Source: Ananas comosus (taxonomy: Eukaryota; Streptophyta; Magnoliopsida; Poales; Bromeliaceae). Taken from it: a stretch of 64,000 bases of DNA. Location of the stretch: positions 2,571,748 to 2,635,747 of the forward strand of contig NC_033634.1 in the NCBI RefSeq assembly GCF_001540865.1, written 5' to 3'. The translations under genes were made by a program, and so were the position numbers. The notes under the pieces are model-generated. The model searched no databases. It was given only the letters and a program-made list of their open reading frames with translations, and was not told the DNA's origin. The number at the start of each line of letters is the position of its first letter. Position 1 is the stretch's first letter. Shown here piece by piece: positions 55,741-64,000 of the stretch.

Positions 55741-56439
55741 TTAGGGCCCGTTTGGTTCGAGTTATGTAATATTGCAAAGTATCTCGATATATCTAGGTAT
55801 TTTGAATTTCGGCATGAGATTTCTACTGATGCTGTATTAGAGCGTTTGGTTTAATACAGTAATGTAATACTAAATTACAGTATTTATAGCATTAATATGT
55901 TTGGTTCAGTTTATAAAATTTAGTAATCATGATATAAAAGTATAGTTTTTTTCAAAATTGCCTTTGTTGTGGTCATTTGAATATTATTTTTGCAGAAATG
56001 ACGAATGGAAGGAAGGAGATCATGATGATTATTTGGGAGGACGACGCAATAGAAGATGATAGGTGTTCGTGCGTGCGCACGCGCGAGAGAGAGAGAGAGA
56101 GAGAGAGAGAGACGTCGAGAGAGAGAGAGCGAGAGAAAGCGGCATGCGAGAGAGAGGGCCGGGGAAGGCGAGAGAGATGAAAATAATGCTGTTAATTTGA
56201 TTTGGGGTTGTTGGACGGTAAAATTATCATTTTACATAATATGTAGTATTAACGGGTTTCAGTAATGCAATATACACGACCTCCCTCCCGTTAATATTTT
56301 TTAATATTTTTTATGTAATCCTGCTCGATTTGTAATGCTACATTCATGACTAGATTATATAGCGGATTAACCAAACATAGTTATCCTGGCAGGATTGCCT
56401 GTAATCTTGCCAGGATAACTCGAACCAAACGCACCCTTA
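55741..56439. mobile_element. PIF/Harbinger-like (Tourist-type) element with TTA duplication
   Basis: The element is 55744-56436 (693 bp), with TTA at 55741-55743 and 56437-56439. The ends GGGCCCGTTTGGTTCGAGTTA and GGGTGCGTTTGGTTCGAGTTA (complement of right) are inverted repeats of about 24 bp. Three-bp TTA/TAA duplications and G-rich ends fit PIF/Harbinger. It contains a GA-rich stretch that gives a meaningless RERERE frame; no transposase. Confidence 0.8.
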
Positions 56440-56799
56440 GTGCATTTAATTAAGTTAGATTTATCTATTAAATTTAATTAAATTTAAAAAAAATTAAATT
56501 GTTTAAGTGAAAAATGTTACTTGATTGTAATCATCATCAAGTTTTATAGACAAATAAAAAGAATTATAATTAATTACTCAAACTCAGTTTACTAAATTTA
56601 ATTCGTTTGAAAACTTAAATCATATTTATTGATAATTTCAAAAATTATTTTTACAATAATTATTTTAGATAAGTATACTTTATAAACAAAAAAATTATTT
56701 TTGAAAGAAATGAATTTAAAATTTTTATTTGCTTTATATGTACAAACATATATACAATAAACGCTCAAAAAGTATGACCCGATTCTTAGCATATTTCGG

Positions 56800-56987
56800 G
56801 TCGGGCCATTATCTAATGGGCCGGTCCAATCCATCTACATTTTAAGTAAACCCGGCCCAAGTTCTCGGGCACCATACACTACGCACGTGCTAAGCACGTG
56901 ATGCGCAATTTGTGGTGTTTCATCGTCCTCGTCGCGTACTACATCCGACACAGTCCTTTTCCCGTTGCTCCTCCGCAAGCATCTCCA
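56800..56987 (+). promoter_or_regulatory. NdhS promoter with GGCCCA/TGGGCC elements
   Basis: TGGGCC (about 56818) and GGCCCA (about 56854) plus GGGCCA (about 56804) lie within 190 bp of the start codon, with no TATA box. Site II type elements are common in TATA-less housekeeping and organelle-related plant promoters. A CACGTG lies near 56884-56900. Confidence 0.45.
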
Positions 56988-57710
56988 ATGGTGTCGTCCT
57001 CCTCCTCTATCCCCCTCCACTCGATCCAAAACCCTCTCCTCCCCCTCCTCCGCCGTAGTGTCACGAAACCCTCTCCACCTCTCCATCTCCTCTCCCGCCC
57101 CCGATCACCATCTCTCCGCCCCTCCGCCAAGCTCCGCCTCTCCGAGATCATGGGCGGCCGCGGCCTCTGCAATGGCGAAGAGGGCCTCCTCAAGGAGCTC
57201 ACCCGCCCCGCGGAGGCGGCGGCGGCTTCGGCGCCTCCTCCTCCTCCTCCTCCGCCGCCGACGCAGCTGCAGCCCTCGCCCCTCGGGATCGACGACGGGG
57301 CCTTCGAGAAGGAGCTCCTAGGGCTCACGGGAGGGTTCCCGGGGGGCGAGAAGGGCCTAAGGCGGTTCATCGAGGAGAACCCTCCTCCGCGAAAGGGGGC
57401 TGGGGACGACGAGGAAGCGCTTGTGGGGATCGCGCCGGGGACGAAGGGTCCGAAGCCGCGGGCGCCGGAGCTTCCGCTGTTCCTGCCGGGGATGATCGTG
57501 ATCGTGAAGAATCCGAAGAACCCCTTCTACATGTACTGCGGGATCGTGCAGAGGGTTACGGATGGGAAAGTGGGGGTTTTGTTTGAGGGAGGGAACTGGG
57601 ACAGGCTCATCACTTTCCGCCTCGACGAGCTCGAGCGGAGGGACAAAGGCCCGCCGATGGTCAATCCCAAGTCGGCCGTCCTCGAATCCATCGTCACCAA
57701 GTCGGCGTGA
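56988..57710 (+). CDS. ndhS: NdhS, subunit S of the chloroplast NAD(P)H dehydrogenase-like complex (CRR31)
   Basis: 240 aa, one exon. NdhS forms part of the ferredoxin-binding site of the thylakoid NDH complex that drives cyclic electron flow around photosystem I. Visible: an S/P/R-rich transit peptide (about 1-48), the conserved SEIMGGRGLCNGEEGLLKEL, FEKELLGLTGGFPGGEKGL, RRFIEENPPP, then the SH3-like core LPGMIVIVKNPKNPFYMYCG, IVQRVTDGKVGVLFEGGNWD, RLITFRLDELERRDKGPPMV and the NPKSAVLES tail. The start at ATG 56988 gives a normal-looking transit peptide; the frame stays open 30 codons upstream, but that part contains a hydrophobic stretch not expected here. A polyproline run (about 82-91) is expanded. 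A broken second copy lies at 63.1 kb. Confidence 0.95.
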   Translation: MVSSSSSIPLHSIQNPLLPLLRRSVTKPSPPLHLLSRPRSPSLRPSAKLRLSEIMGGRGLCNGEEGLLKELTRPAEAAAASAPPPPPPPPPTQLQPSPLGIDDGAFEKELLGLTGGFPGGEKGLRRFIEENPPPRKGAGDDEEALVGIAPGTKGPKPRAPELPLFLPGMIVIVKNPKNPFYMYCGIVQRVTDGKVGVLFEGGNWDRLITFRLDELERRDKGPPMVNPKSAVLESIVTKSA

Positions 57711-59463
57711 CGTCGATCCCCACTGGTATATCTCATTGCTTGTTTGAATTAGATCTGTATAGTGTATGTTAATTGTTTCAATTCTATCTATTATGTCTCT
57801 TGTGATGATCAATGCATCAGAATTATCTTGATAATTGCATGCTTCTGTGTGGAATGTTACTCTTCGTTACAGGTTAAGTTGTAAATTGTACAGCTTTTTC
57901 CTTTTGGTAATGCATTTATGTTGCATCCTTCGTATTTTGACGTAATTGATAAGAGTATTGCATATTATCGAGATTGATCTGCTGGTTGTTTCTTTGGAGT
58001 GATAGGAAACGCGAAGAATTGTATGTTATGCTTGATAATAAATTGTCGACAACACTAGCTATATCTCCCAAGTTGGAAATAATTGTTTTACGTCTACCGT
58101 GTCTCTTTTATTTGACATGATTTGCATTCCGAAGGCTATTGGAATTCGATATATATTTGTGCCTATTGGGATGTATGAAAACATGGCAAATGCTTTAGTT
58201 GGTAAGAGAGAATATTATTACACTAAGCAAAGCTAGATTGGTCGAGTTCACTGATTGGGTGCATCTATAAGATCCTTTGCCCCAACAAGCTTAAATGTTG
58301 ATCCTATTTACAGGTGTCAATTAGAAGAAATCTCTCCCTAGTCATCTTTGATGTTGTGGGACCGACAAAACAAGACCAATTATCCTATTTACAAATTACA
58401 AGCGTCAATAAGAAGAAATTTCATAGTTATTTTTGATATTATGGGACCAACAAAACAATACCAATTCTGATAGCACAATTGTGTGTGCGCGCGCACGCGG
58501 GCGACTAGTACCTAATTGCAAAGAACATATGCTAGCATTTAGTAAATGCAAAGGATATTTGCTCAAGTTGTGTGTGTGTGCGACTAGTACATCGTAAATG
58601 CAAAGGACGTTTCCTGGTACATAGTAAATGCAAAGGACAGTTGCATAAATTGATAATAAAGCAAACTATAGGAGTTGGAATCTTTGGAGGATGTTGTGGA
58701 GCATTTTCATTATTCTGACAGGTAAAAAAGAAAAGAAAAAAAACATAAAAAAGAAGAAAGTGAAATCAGGTAGGGCATTAGGGTGGGCATTGTGGAAGAA
58801 GAGCTCATCACCACTGCTGCAGATTCTTGTCAAAAGTTGCCCAAGGAATAAAAGGAGAAAATATGTGTATCAGGTACACTACATTCTCATTTTAGCAGAG
58901 GATACAAGATTATATTATTACAGATAATAGTGCTGGGTCTTAATGATGCTTAGTGTGGGCAACGTACAATGTGATTTGGAGTAAAGCCCCCATCTTCAGT
59001 AAAGCATGATTATAATGGTTGGTGGAGGGCATGGTCCAAGAAATTGCTTCTTGTTGAAGTGATAGTGCTTTTAGTGGGAAATAGCCGAGGAGGAGAAGAA
59101 GAAGCTGGATTTCTCTCTCAAGGGTCCCTATCTCAACTAATGCTAATCTATGTGGAAAATTTAACAGTTACCATTTGTTGTTGTGGTGAGAAATTTAACA
59201 GTTAGGTTTTGGGTCGGTCAAAATAGGTGGCACAGAAGCTCCCTAGTGATCATATGTTTTGCAGTACTACTGAGGAGTATTCTCTGAAGGCAGAAAAGAA
59301 AAAATCATTATCATTACTATTATGATGGAATGATCGAATGAAGATAATCATTATTATTACAAGAAAGTAATATTTCATGCCCCTCTTCTCTTTGGCCATG
59401 GACCAACATACAAGACGAAGCAATACATGTAAATAGAATAAAGATAAATGAAAAAAATAAAGT
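57711..59463. other. NdhS 3' region and intergenic spacer
   Basis: 57711-57960 is likely NdhS 3' UTR. A diverged direct duplication is visible (CCTATTTACA...GTCAAT(T)AGAAGAAAT...GGGACC(G/A)ACAAAACAA, about 58300-58380 and 58385-58460). The word TAGTAAATGCAAAGGA recurs three times at 58540-58640. No gene. Confidence 0.4.
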
Positions 59464-59479
59464 CTATGCAGTGATAAAA

Positions 59480-60348
59480 TCAGCTTTCCTTTGGGGCGAG
59501 GCGGGACTTGATCTTCTCCACCTCCTTGGTGCCGACCTGGAAGGCCTTTGTGAGCACGTTGTCGGGCACCGGCGGCGTGGAAGTGAAGAGGGTGATGGCG
59601 ATGGACTGCGTGCCGGGCAACTGGCTGTTGAAGGCAGAGATGACCGCGGCAGGCACGTCGCCATTGTTCTTCTGGAAGTGGACGAGGCCGCGTGGGAACA
59701 CAAAAATCTCGCCTTTAGTGATGGTCTTGGCGATGAGCTTGTTGGCGGTGGTGATGAAGCCCACGTCGAGGGTGCCATCCAGGACGAACACCATCTCGGT
59801 GGCACGCGGGTGGGTGTGAGGAGGGTTCAACCCACCGGGAGCGTAGTCGATGCGGGATAGGGAGACTCCCAAGGTGTTGAGACCTGGGATCTTCTCCACA
59901 TTAGCTGCGGTGACCACTGAACCCTCGGTGTTGTTGGTGGCACCCGGGGCGGCCAGCCCCTTGAAGAAGAAGTCGTCCTCCGTCACGTTGTCCTTGCACA
60001 CAAATCCGTTCACCTTTACAGCTGCAGATCAATTGAGTATTCGCTAATCATTAGTATTCGAGTTAACATTAAAGATCGTTTTTCTCTTTTGTTTTTTTTG
60101 CTAAACACGTCTGCATAAGATGGATGGTTTTGGCAGACCGAGTTAGAGATTATCTAACTCACTTAAAGTAGAAGAAAATGAAAAGTTAAATATGAGACTT
60201 GTAAGAGTAGATTGAGCTTACTAGATTTGAGATCGGCGACGCAGATATCCTGGAGCATATCGGGATCGGCGGCGAGCGAGGGGACAATGAGAAGAGAAAA
60301 GATGAAGGGGAATATGATAAGGAGAAGAGAAGAAGAAGAGTTGGCCAT
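59480..60348 (-). CDS. Germin-like protein (apoplastic cupin)
   Basis: Two exons, 60222-60348 and 59480-60021, with GT-AG junctions joined in phase 1 (CTCAAATCTA|gtaagc ... gatctgcag|CTGTAAAGG): 222 aa, the normal germin-like length. Secreted cell-wall glycoproteins of this family bind manganese and act as superoxide dismutases or oxalate oxidases, usually in stress and defence. Signal peptide residues 1-26 (IIFPFIFSLLIVPSLAA), then DPDMLQDICVADL. The paired cysteines of germins are present (DIC and GFVC). Cupin box 1 is PPHTHPRATEMVFVLDG with two His and one Glu ligand; box 2 is FVFPRGLVHFQKNNG with the third His. A TATA box (CTATAAAA, about 60486-60494 minus) lies about 140 bp upstream, and behind it a long (GA)n tract. 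Enzymatic activity cannot be told from sequence. Confidence 0.95.
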
Positions 60349-60539
60349 GGGTGCTTCTTGTTTCCTTTTTCCCCTTTGCTTGATGCTGTTGCTAATGTTG
60401 TGTTTTGGCTTTTGCTTAAGAAACTTGACTCTCTTTTGCTCTATTTAGTGGTGGGATGAAGAGAAGGGAAAGAGGAGGCATGGGATTTTATAGTAGACAA
60501 ATTGGGTGTTGGTGGGGTTGGGATTTGCTGGGTTTGGAT

Positions 60540-60540
<1 letters not shown>

Positions 60541-60607
<67 letters not shown>
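60541..60607. repeat. (GA)n microsatellite upstream of the germin-like gene
   Basis: About 33 GA units, roughly 50 bp upstream of the TATA box on the gene's strand (CT on the coding strand). CT/GA runs near plant promoters can bind GAGA-type BBR/BPC factors (known family property). Confidence 0.9.
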
Positions 60608-60609
<2 letters not shown>

Positions 60610-61283
60610 TGGGAGTGAAGGCATGAAAAAATGGTCCTTACAACCCAAGAAACCTGTTTGGAAGGAATAAACAAACTAACTAATTGGGGAGGCTAAGTTT
60701 GCATTTAATGTAGATGTATAATGACAATGATGATAAGAAAGATGTGGTTTTCTAATCGTTGATTAGGATTAATTTCTACCTTGTACAGACTGATAAGACA
60801 GATGAAGGCGCGTATCCGCGAGGTTTTGAATATTATATGGTCTGTTTCTTTCATTTCATTTTGCGTCTCCACTTCTCCGCATTCTTTAAAGATCGTAAGC
60901 AATGCTTTGTTTTCAATTTCTGACTATTAATGAAAAAAGTTAGTGCTTCAAGGTTCGCTGGTTCGACTAGTGTTTTACTAGTGTTCTACTACGGGAACCG
61001 GAGATCCCAATATGACATCATAAATTATAATATATCAATTCAATTGTACATATCACGAAGCAATAAAAAATATGATTCTGTTTTATTAAAAATTGGTAGA
61101 ATAAGAGTGAGCTAATATTTAAACAAAAACGGGAGTAATGCGATATTGATTTTTCAAACCTGTTCTATTAGTATTGTTCGATCAGTTTGACGGCACCTTT
61201 CAAAGTCTTACAATTCTATGAGTGGACTCGGACTGTCTTGAGCACTGGTTTATTGTCCAGCCAGTTCAATCGACCGGTTCGAA

Positions 61284-61436
61284 CCGATTTTTCAAACATT
61301 AATGGTAAGTTATTTCCGTAAGGTCTCATTATTACCGATTTTACGAACATTAATGGTAAGTTATTTTCGTAAGGTCTCATTATTACCGATTTTACGAACA
61401 TTGATGGTAAGTTATTTCTGTAGGGTCTCATTGTTT
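61284..61436. repeat. 51-bp minisatellite, three units
   Basis: Units at 61284-61334, 61335-61385 and 61386-61436 start CCGATTTT(A/T)C(G/A)AACATT and differ at a few positions. Confidence 0.9.
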
Positions 61437-61866
61437 AGTCAGCTGAGCAGTCAACAATCAGCATGAGCTTTCTTGGATGGTGAATAGTAGTATCAGTAGG
61501 TTCATCTACTACTGTTAGAGGATTCTTCTTTGCATGGTTAGCATAGTAGTGACAACTGACAAGAACTTTTGGTTTTCGCTCGCAAAAGTCCGCGCGGCAC
61601 TCGCTTCCTTTCGCAAATTGAGCAAGTCTATCTCTACTCGCAGTATACGAGAGAGAAACTTTTGGAAAAATTTGAGTTGTATTACTTGAGGGTCATCCCA
61701 GGATGTGAAATCATATGCCAAAACAAACAACTACGAACTCCCAATGGACTACGTCTAGCTTTTGCGGATGCTTCTAGAAAGATCTAGCAAAACCTCCAAA
61801 CCAATGCTCCCTTGAAGTTTAGGGATTATTGTAAAGGGATGGGTGGGTGAAAAATTCCTAGTCCTT

Positions 61867-61955
61867 CACAACAGGCTCACTAACCATCTAATAAAAAGAG
61901 AACAGTGATGACACAACAGGCTCACTAACCATCTAATAAAAAGAGAACAGTTATC
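61867..61955. repeat. 45-bp tandem duplication
   Basis: CACAACAGGCTCACTAACCA... occurs at 61867-61911 and 61912-61955, nearly identical. Confidence 0.9.
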
Positions 61956-62715
61956 GAGACTGACACATCGAGTGGAGAAAAGAAACTTCACGGAACTTTG
62001 ACACATCTCTTTGTGGTATGCTGTTATATTCCCATGGGAGACAAGTTCCTTATCTTACCAAACCATCTTAAATAGAAAACAGAAAAAAGTAACAATCCCC
62101 AATTAAAATTTCAAAACATAATATAATTAATACTTTACACTATATACTTGTAATACTTGGCTTTGGAGACCAACCTGAACTTAGAAGTTACTGCACAAAT
62201 CTTACTTCTGGGAGCACCAACAAACCTGATAGAAACCTACATACTTTTGTATATGATATTTTCTCGATTTTCAGTTCGATTGATTAGGGTCACAATGAAA
62301 GAGCCATAAATTTGAAAGTTTGTTTATTTGTTTCTTTCTTCTTTTTTTTTTTGGAATGGTAATGCTTTTTCGGTGATGGTTTCTACGATCATTTTAATGC
62401 ATCAAAGCAGAAAAACTCTTTTTCCGTGACACTTTTGCTAATGGCCTTTTATAGTGTTTGGTAAAGAAAATGTGCTCCCGCAGTGAAAAATAGAAATGAA
62501 ATTTTAGGTCTACAAAACTAAAAGCTCCAATTCAATGTGTCTGAACCACAATAGAAAGAATCTATTTAGTTTATTAGAAATAAAAGTGTAAATCTCATAT
62601 CTCATGTATCCTAGTGACCACAAAACTTTTTGAATTTTTAATTTTTTTTCCTAAAATGATGAGACAGGTAAAAAAATAAGCGCCCTTGGATGCTTGGACT
62701 GTAATATCTATTTAA

Positions 62716-63107
62716 GTTTTTGCCAACCGAAAGATATCTATTGTGAATCTATATTTTAATTCAAAATTTGTTTAATTTCTTTTTATCTCTAAAATAGAAA
62801 TAAATTCATACTTATCCAAATTTTTGCCAGAATATCAATATGCTCTATCCATCTATTTTACATTAAATTTAACTTTGAGTTTAAATCGTGAATTAAATTT
62901 AATTTTTGATTTTGAATATCAAATCTATCAATCTATTTTATATTAAAATTTAAAATTGATATTATAGGTATTTTTTAATAAAATATAACATATAAATTTA
63001 TAAAATATTTTATTCTAAATTTTTGAATAAATATAATTTACAAATTTTTATTAATTTAAAATAAATTAAAATAATTGTTACGTACATTTGCACGTACGCT
63101 CAACTAG
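62716..63107 (+). mobile_element. Helitron-like element, 5'-truncated, intact 3' end
   Basis: Parallels the 3' half of 54048-54931 (AATTTGTTTAATTTCTTTTT, AGAATATC, TTTAAATCGTGAATTAAAT). The end reads CGTAC, loop, GTACGCTCAA then CTAG followed by T: a small hairpin plus CTRR terminus, as in Helitrons. The NdhS duplicate begins within a few bases of this end. Confidence 0.55.
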
Positions 63108-63111
63108 TATA

Positions 63112-63938
63112 CAGTAAAGGCTCAAAACGTATGATTCGATTCTTATCATCTTTCGGGTCGGGCCATTATCTAATGGGCGGGTCCAATCCGTTTACATTTT
63201 AAGTAAACCTGGCCCAAGTTCTCGCCCACCATACACCACGGTACGTGCTAAGCACATGATGCGCAATTTGTGGTATTCATCGTCCTCGTCGCGTACTACA
63301 TCTGACACTGTCTTTTTCCCGCTGCTCCTCCGCAAGCGTCTCGAATGGCGTCGTCCTCCTCCTCTATCCCCTCCACTCGATCCAAAACCCTCTCCTCTCC
63401 CTCCTTCGTGGCAGAGCCACGAAACCCTCCCCACCCCACCATCTCCTCTTCCTTCCCCCATCGCCATCTCTCCGCCCCACCCCACCATCTCCTCTCCCTT
63501 CCCTCATCGCTATCTCTCCGCCTCTCCGCCAAGCTCCGCCTCTCCGAGATCATGGGCGGCCATGGCCTCTGCAATGGCGAAGAGGGCCTCCTCAAGGAGC
63601 TCACCCGCCCAGCGGAGGCGGCGGCGGCGGCGGCGCCTTCTCCTCCTCCGCCGCCGACGCAGCTACAACCCTCGCCCCTCGGGATCGACGACGGGGCCTT
63701 CGAGAAGGAGTTCCTAGGGCTCACGGGAGGGTTCCCGGGGGGCGAGAAGGGCCTAAGGCGGTTCATCGAGGAGAACCCTCCTCCGCGAAAGGGGGCTGGG
63801 GACGAGGAAGCGCTTGTGGGGATCGCGCCGGGGACGAAGGTTCCGAAGTAACGGGCGCTGGAGCTTCCGCTGTTCCTGCCGGGGATGATCGTGATCGTGA
63901 AGAATCCGAAGAACTCCTTCTACATGTACTGCGGGATC
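63112..63938 (+). pseudogene. Truncated NdhS duplicate (pseudogene)
   Basis: Matches 56756-57545 including about 230 bp of upstream promoter (GGGCCATTATCTAATGGGC, GTGCTAAGCAC). The frame from ATG 63345 runs through the transit peptide and MGGHGLCNGEEG up to APGTKVPK, then meets a TAA (63849-63851) where NdhS has a proline codon. After that the nucleotide match continues through the PGMIVIVKNPKN and FYMYCGI codons and stops abruptly near 63938, replaced by AT-rich sequence. The SH3-like core and tail are lost, so no functional NdhS can be made. A truncated 168-residue product is possible on paper. Confidence 0.9.
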
Positions 63939-64000
63939 GTTCAAAAAGATGTATATGAATGAAAAAAGACGTCTAAAATATTTATTAGCAAAATTATTAA

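Larger units (their letters stand above)
60608..62715. other. Intergenic region with minisatellites
   Basis: No gene recognised. Two short tandem arrays at 61284-61436 and 61867-61955 are listed separately. A 72-codon frame at 61569-61787 has no known features. Confidence 0.4.

Noticed and set aside
55977..56265. Arg/Glu-repeat frames
   Set aside because: Created by (GA)n repeats inside the Harbinger-like element.
58691..58927. 78-codon frame between NdhS and the germin-like gene
   Set aside because: Lysine-rich run from A-rich DNA, no domain and no splice context.
61284..61436. CRISPR-like spaced repeats
   Set aside because: Units are contiguous tandem repeats without spacers, in a plant genome.

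Overview
This is a 64-kb stretch of a plant nuclear genome, very probably a non-grass monocot (commelinid type). The genes have GC-rich coding ends with strong C/G third positions, and the spacers are AT-rich and full of (TA)n and (CT/GA)n runs. Gene families are plant-specific: CHX antiporter, R2R3-MYB, PPR, NdhS and germin-like. Pineapple-like genomes look like this, but the species is not proven from the sequence. Six single N bases sit in homopolymers or AT tracts and look like assembly joins.

Layout. 1-16 kb: no convincing host gene. It holds tRNA-derived SINEs, a cluster of foldback MITEs embedded in TA/GA microsatellites (5.8-7.9 and 10.1-10.9 kb) and a non-autonomous gag-only LTR retrotransposon (12.1-15.5 kb, 5-bp target duplication). 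17.1-18.0 kb: intronless R2R3-MYB of subgroup 22 (MYB44/70/73/77 type). 22.9-27.1 kb: SCO1/HCC1 copper chaperone gene of mitochondria, rebuilt here as seven coding exons plus a leader intron. 30.1-31.2 kb: two-exon conserved plant gene of unknown function. 33.35-34.22 kb (minus): short organellar PPR protein. 36.5-39.8 kb: Mutator-like element with a perfect 9-bp target duplication and PPR-like gene fragments in both arms (Pack-MULE). 40.8-41.3 kb: small unknown basic/acidic protein gene with a decayed tandem copy of its 3' half at 42.2-43.0 kb.

45.0-53.6 kb (minus): a CHX cation/H+ antiporter whose first 76 codons lie 6.2 kb from the rest. The intervening intron is packed with nested transposable elements, including a 970-bp Mutator-like element with a perfect 9-bp duplication. 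54.0-56.4 kb: Helitron-like and Harbinger-like non-autonomous elements. 57.0-57.7 kb: NdhS (chloroplast NDH complex). 59.5-60.3 kb (minus): two-exon germin-like protein. 63.1-63.9 kb: a broken second copy of NdhS that starts right at a Helitron-like 3' end.

The genes do not form a pathway; this is ordinary plant gene order. Three products act in organelles (SCO1 in the mitochondrial inner membrane, NdhS in chloroplasts, and a PPR protein). The distinctive content is the transposable-element biology: element families tied to microsatellites, gene-fragment capture, nested insertion inside an intron, and a segmental gene duplication abutting a Helitron-like end.
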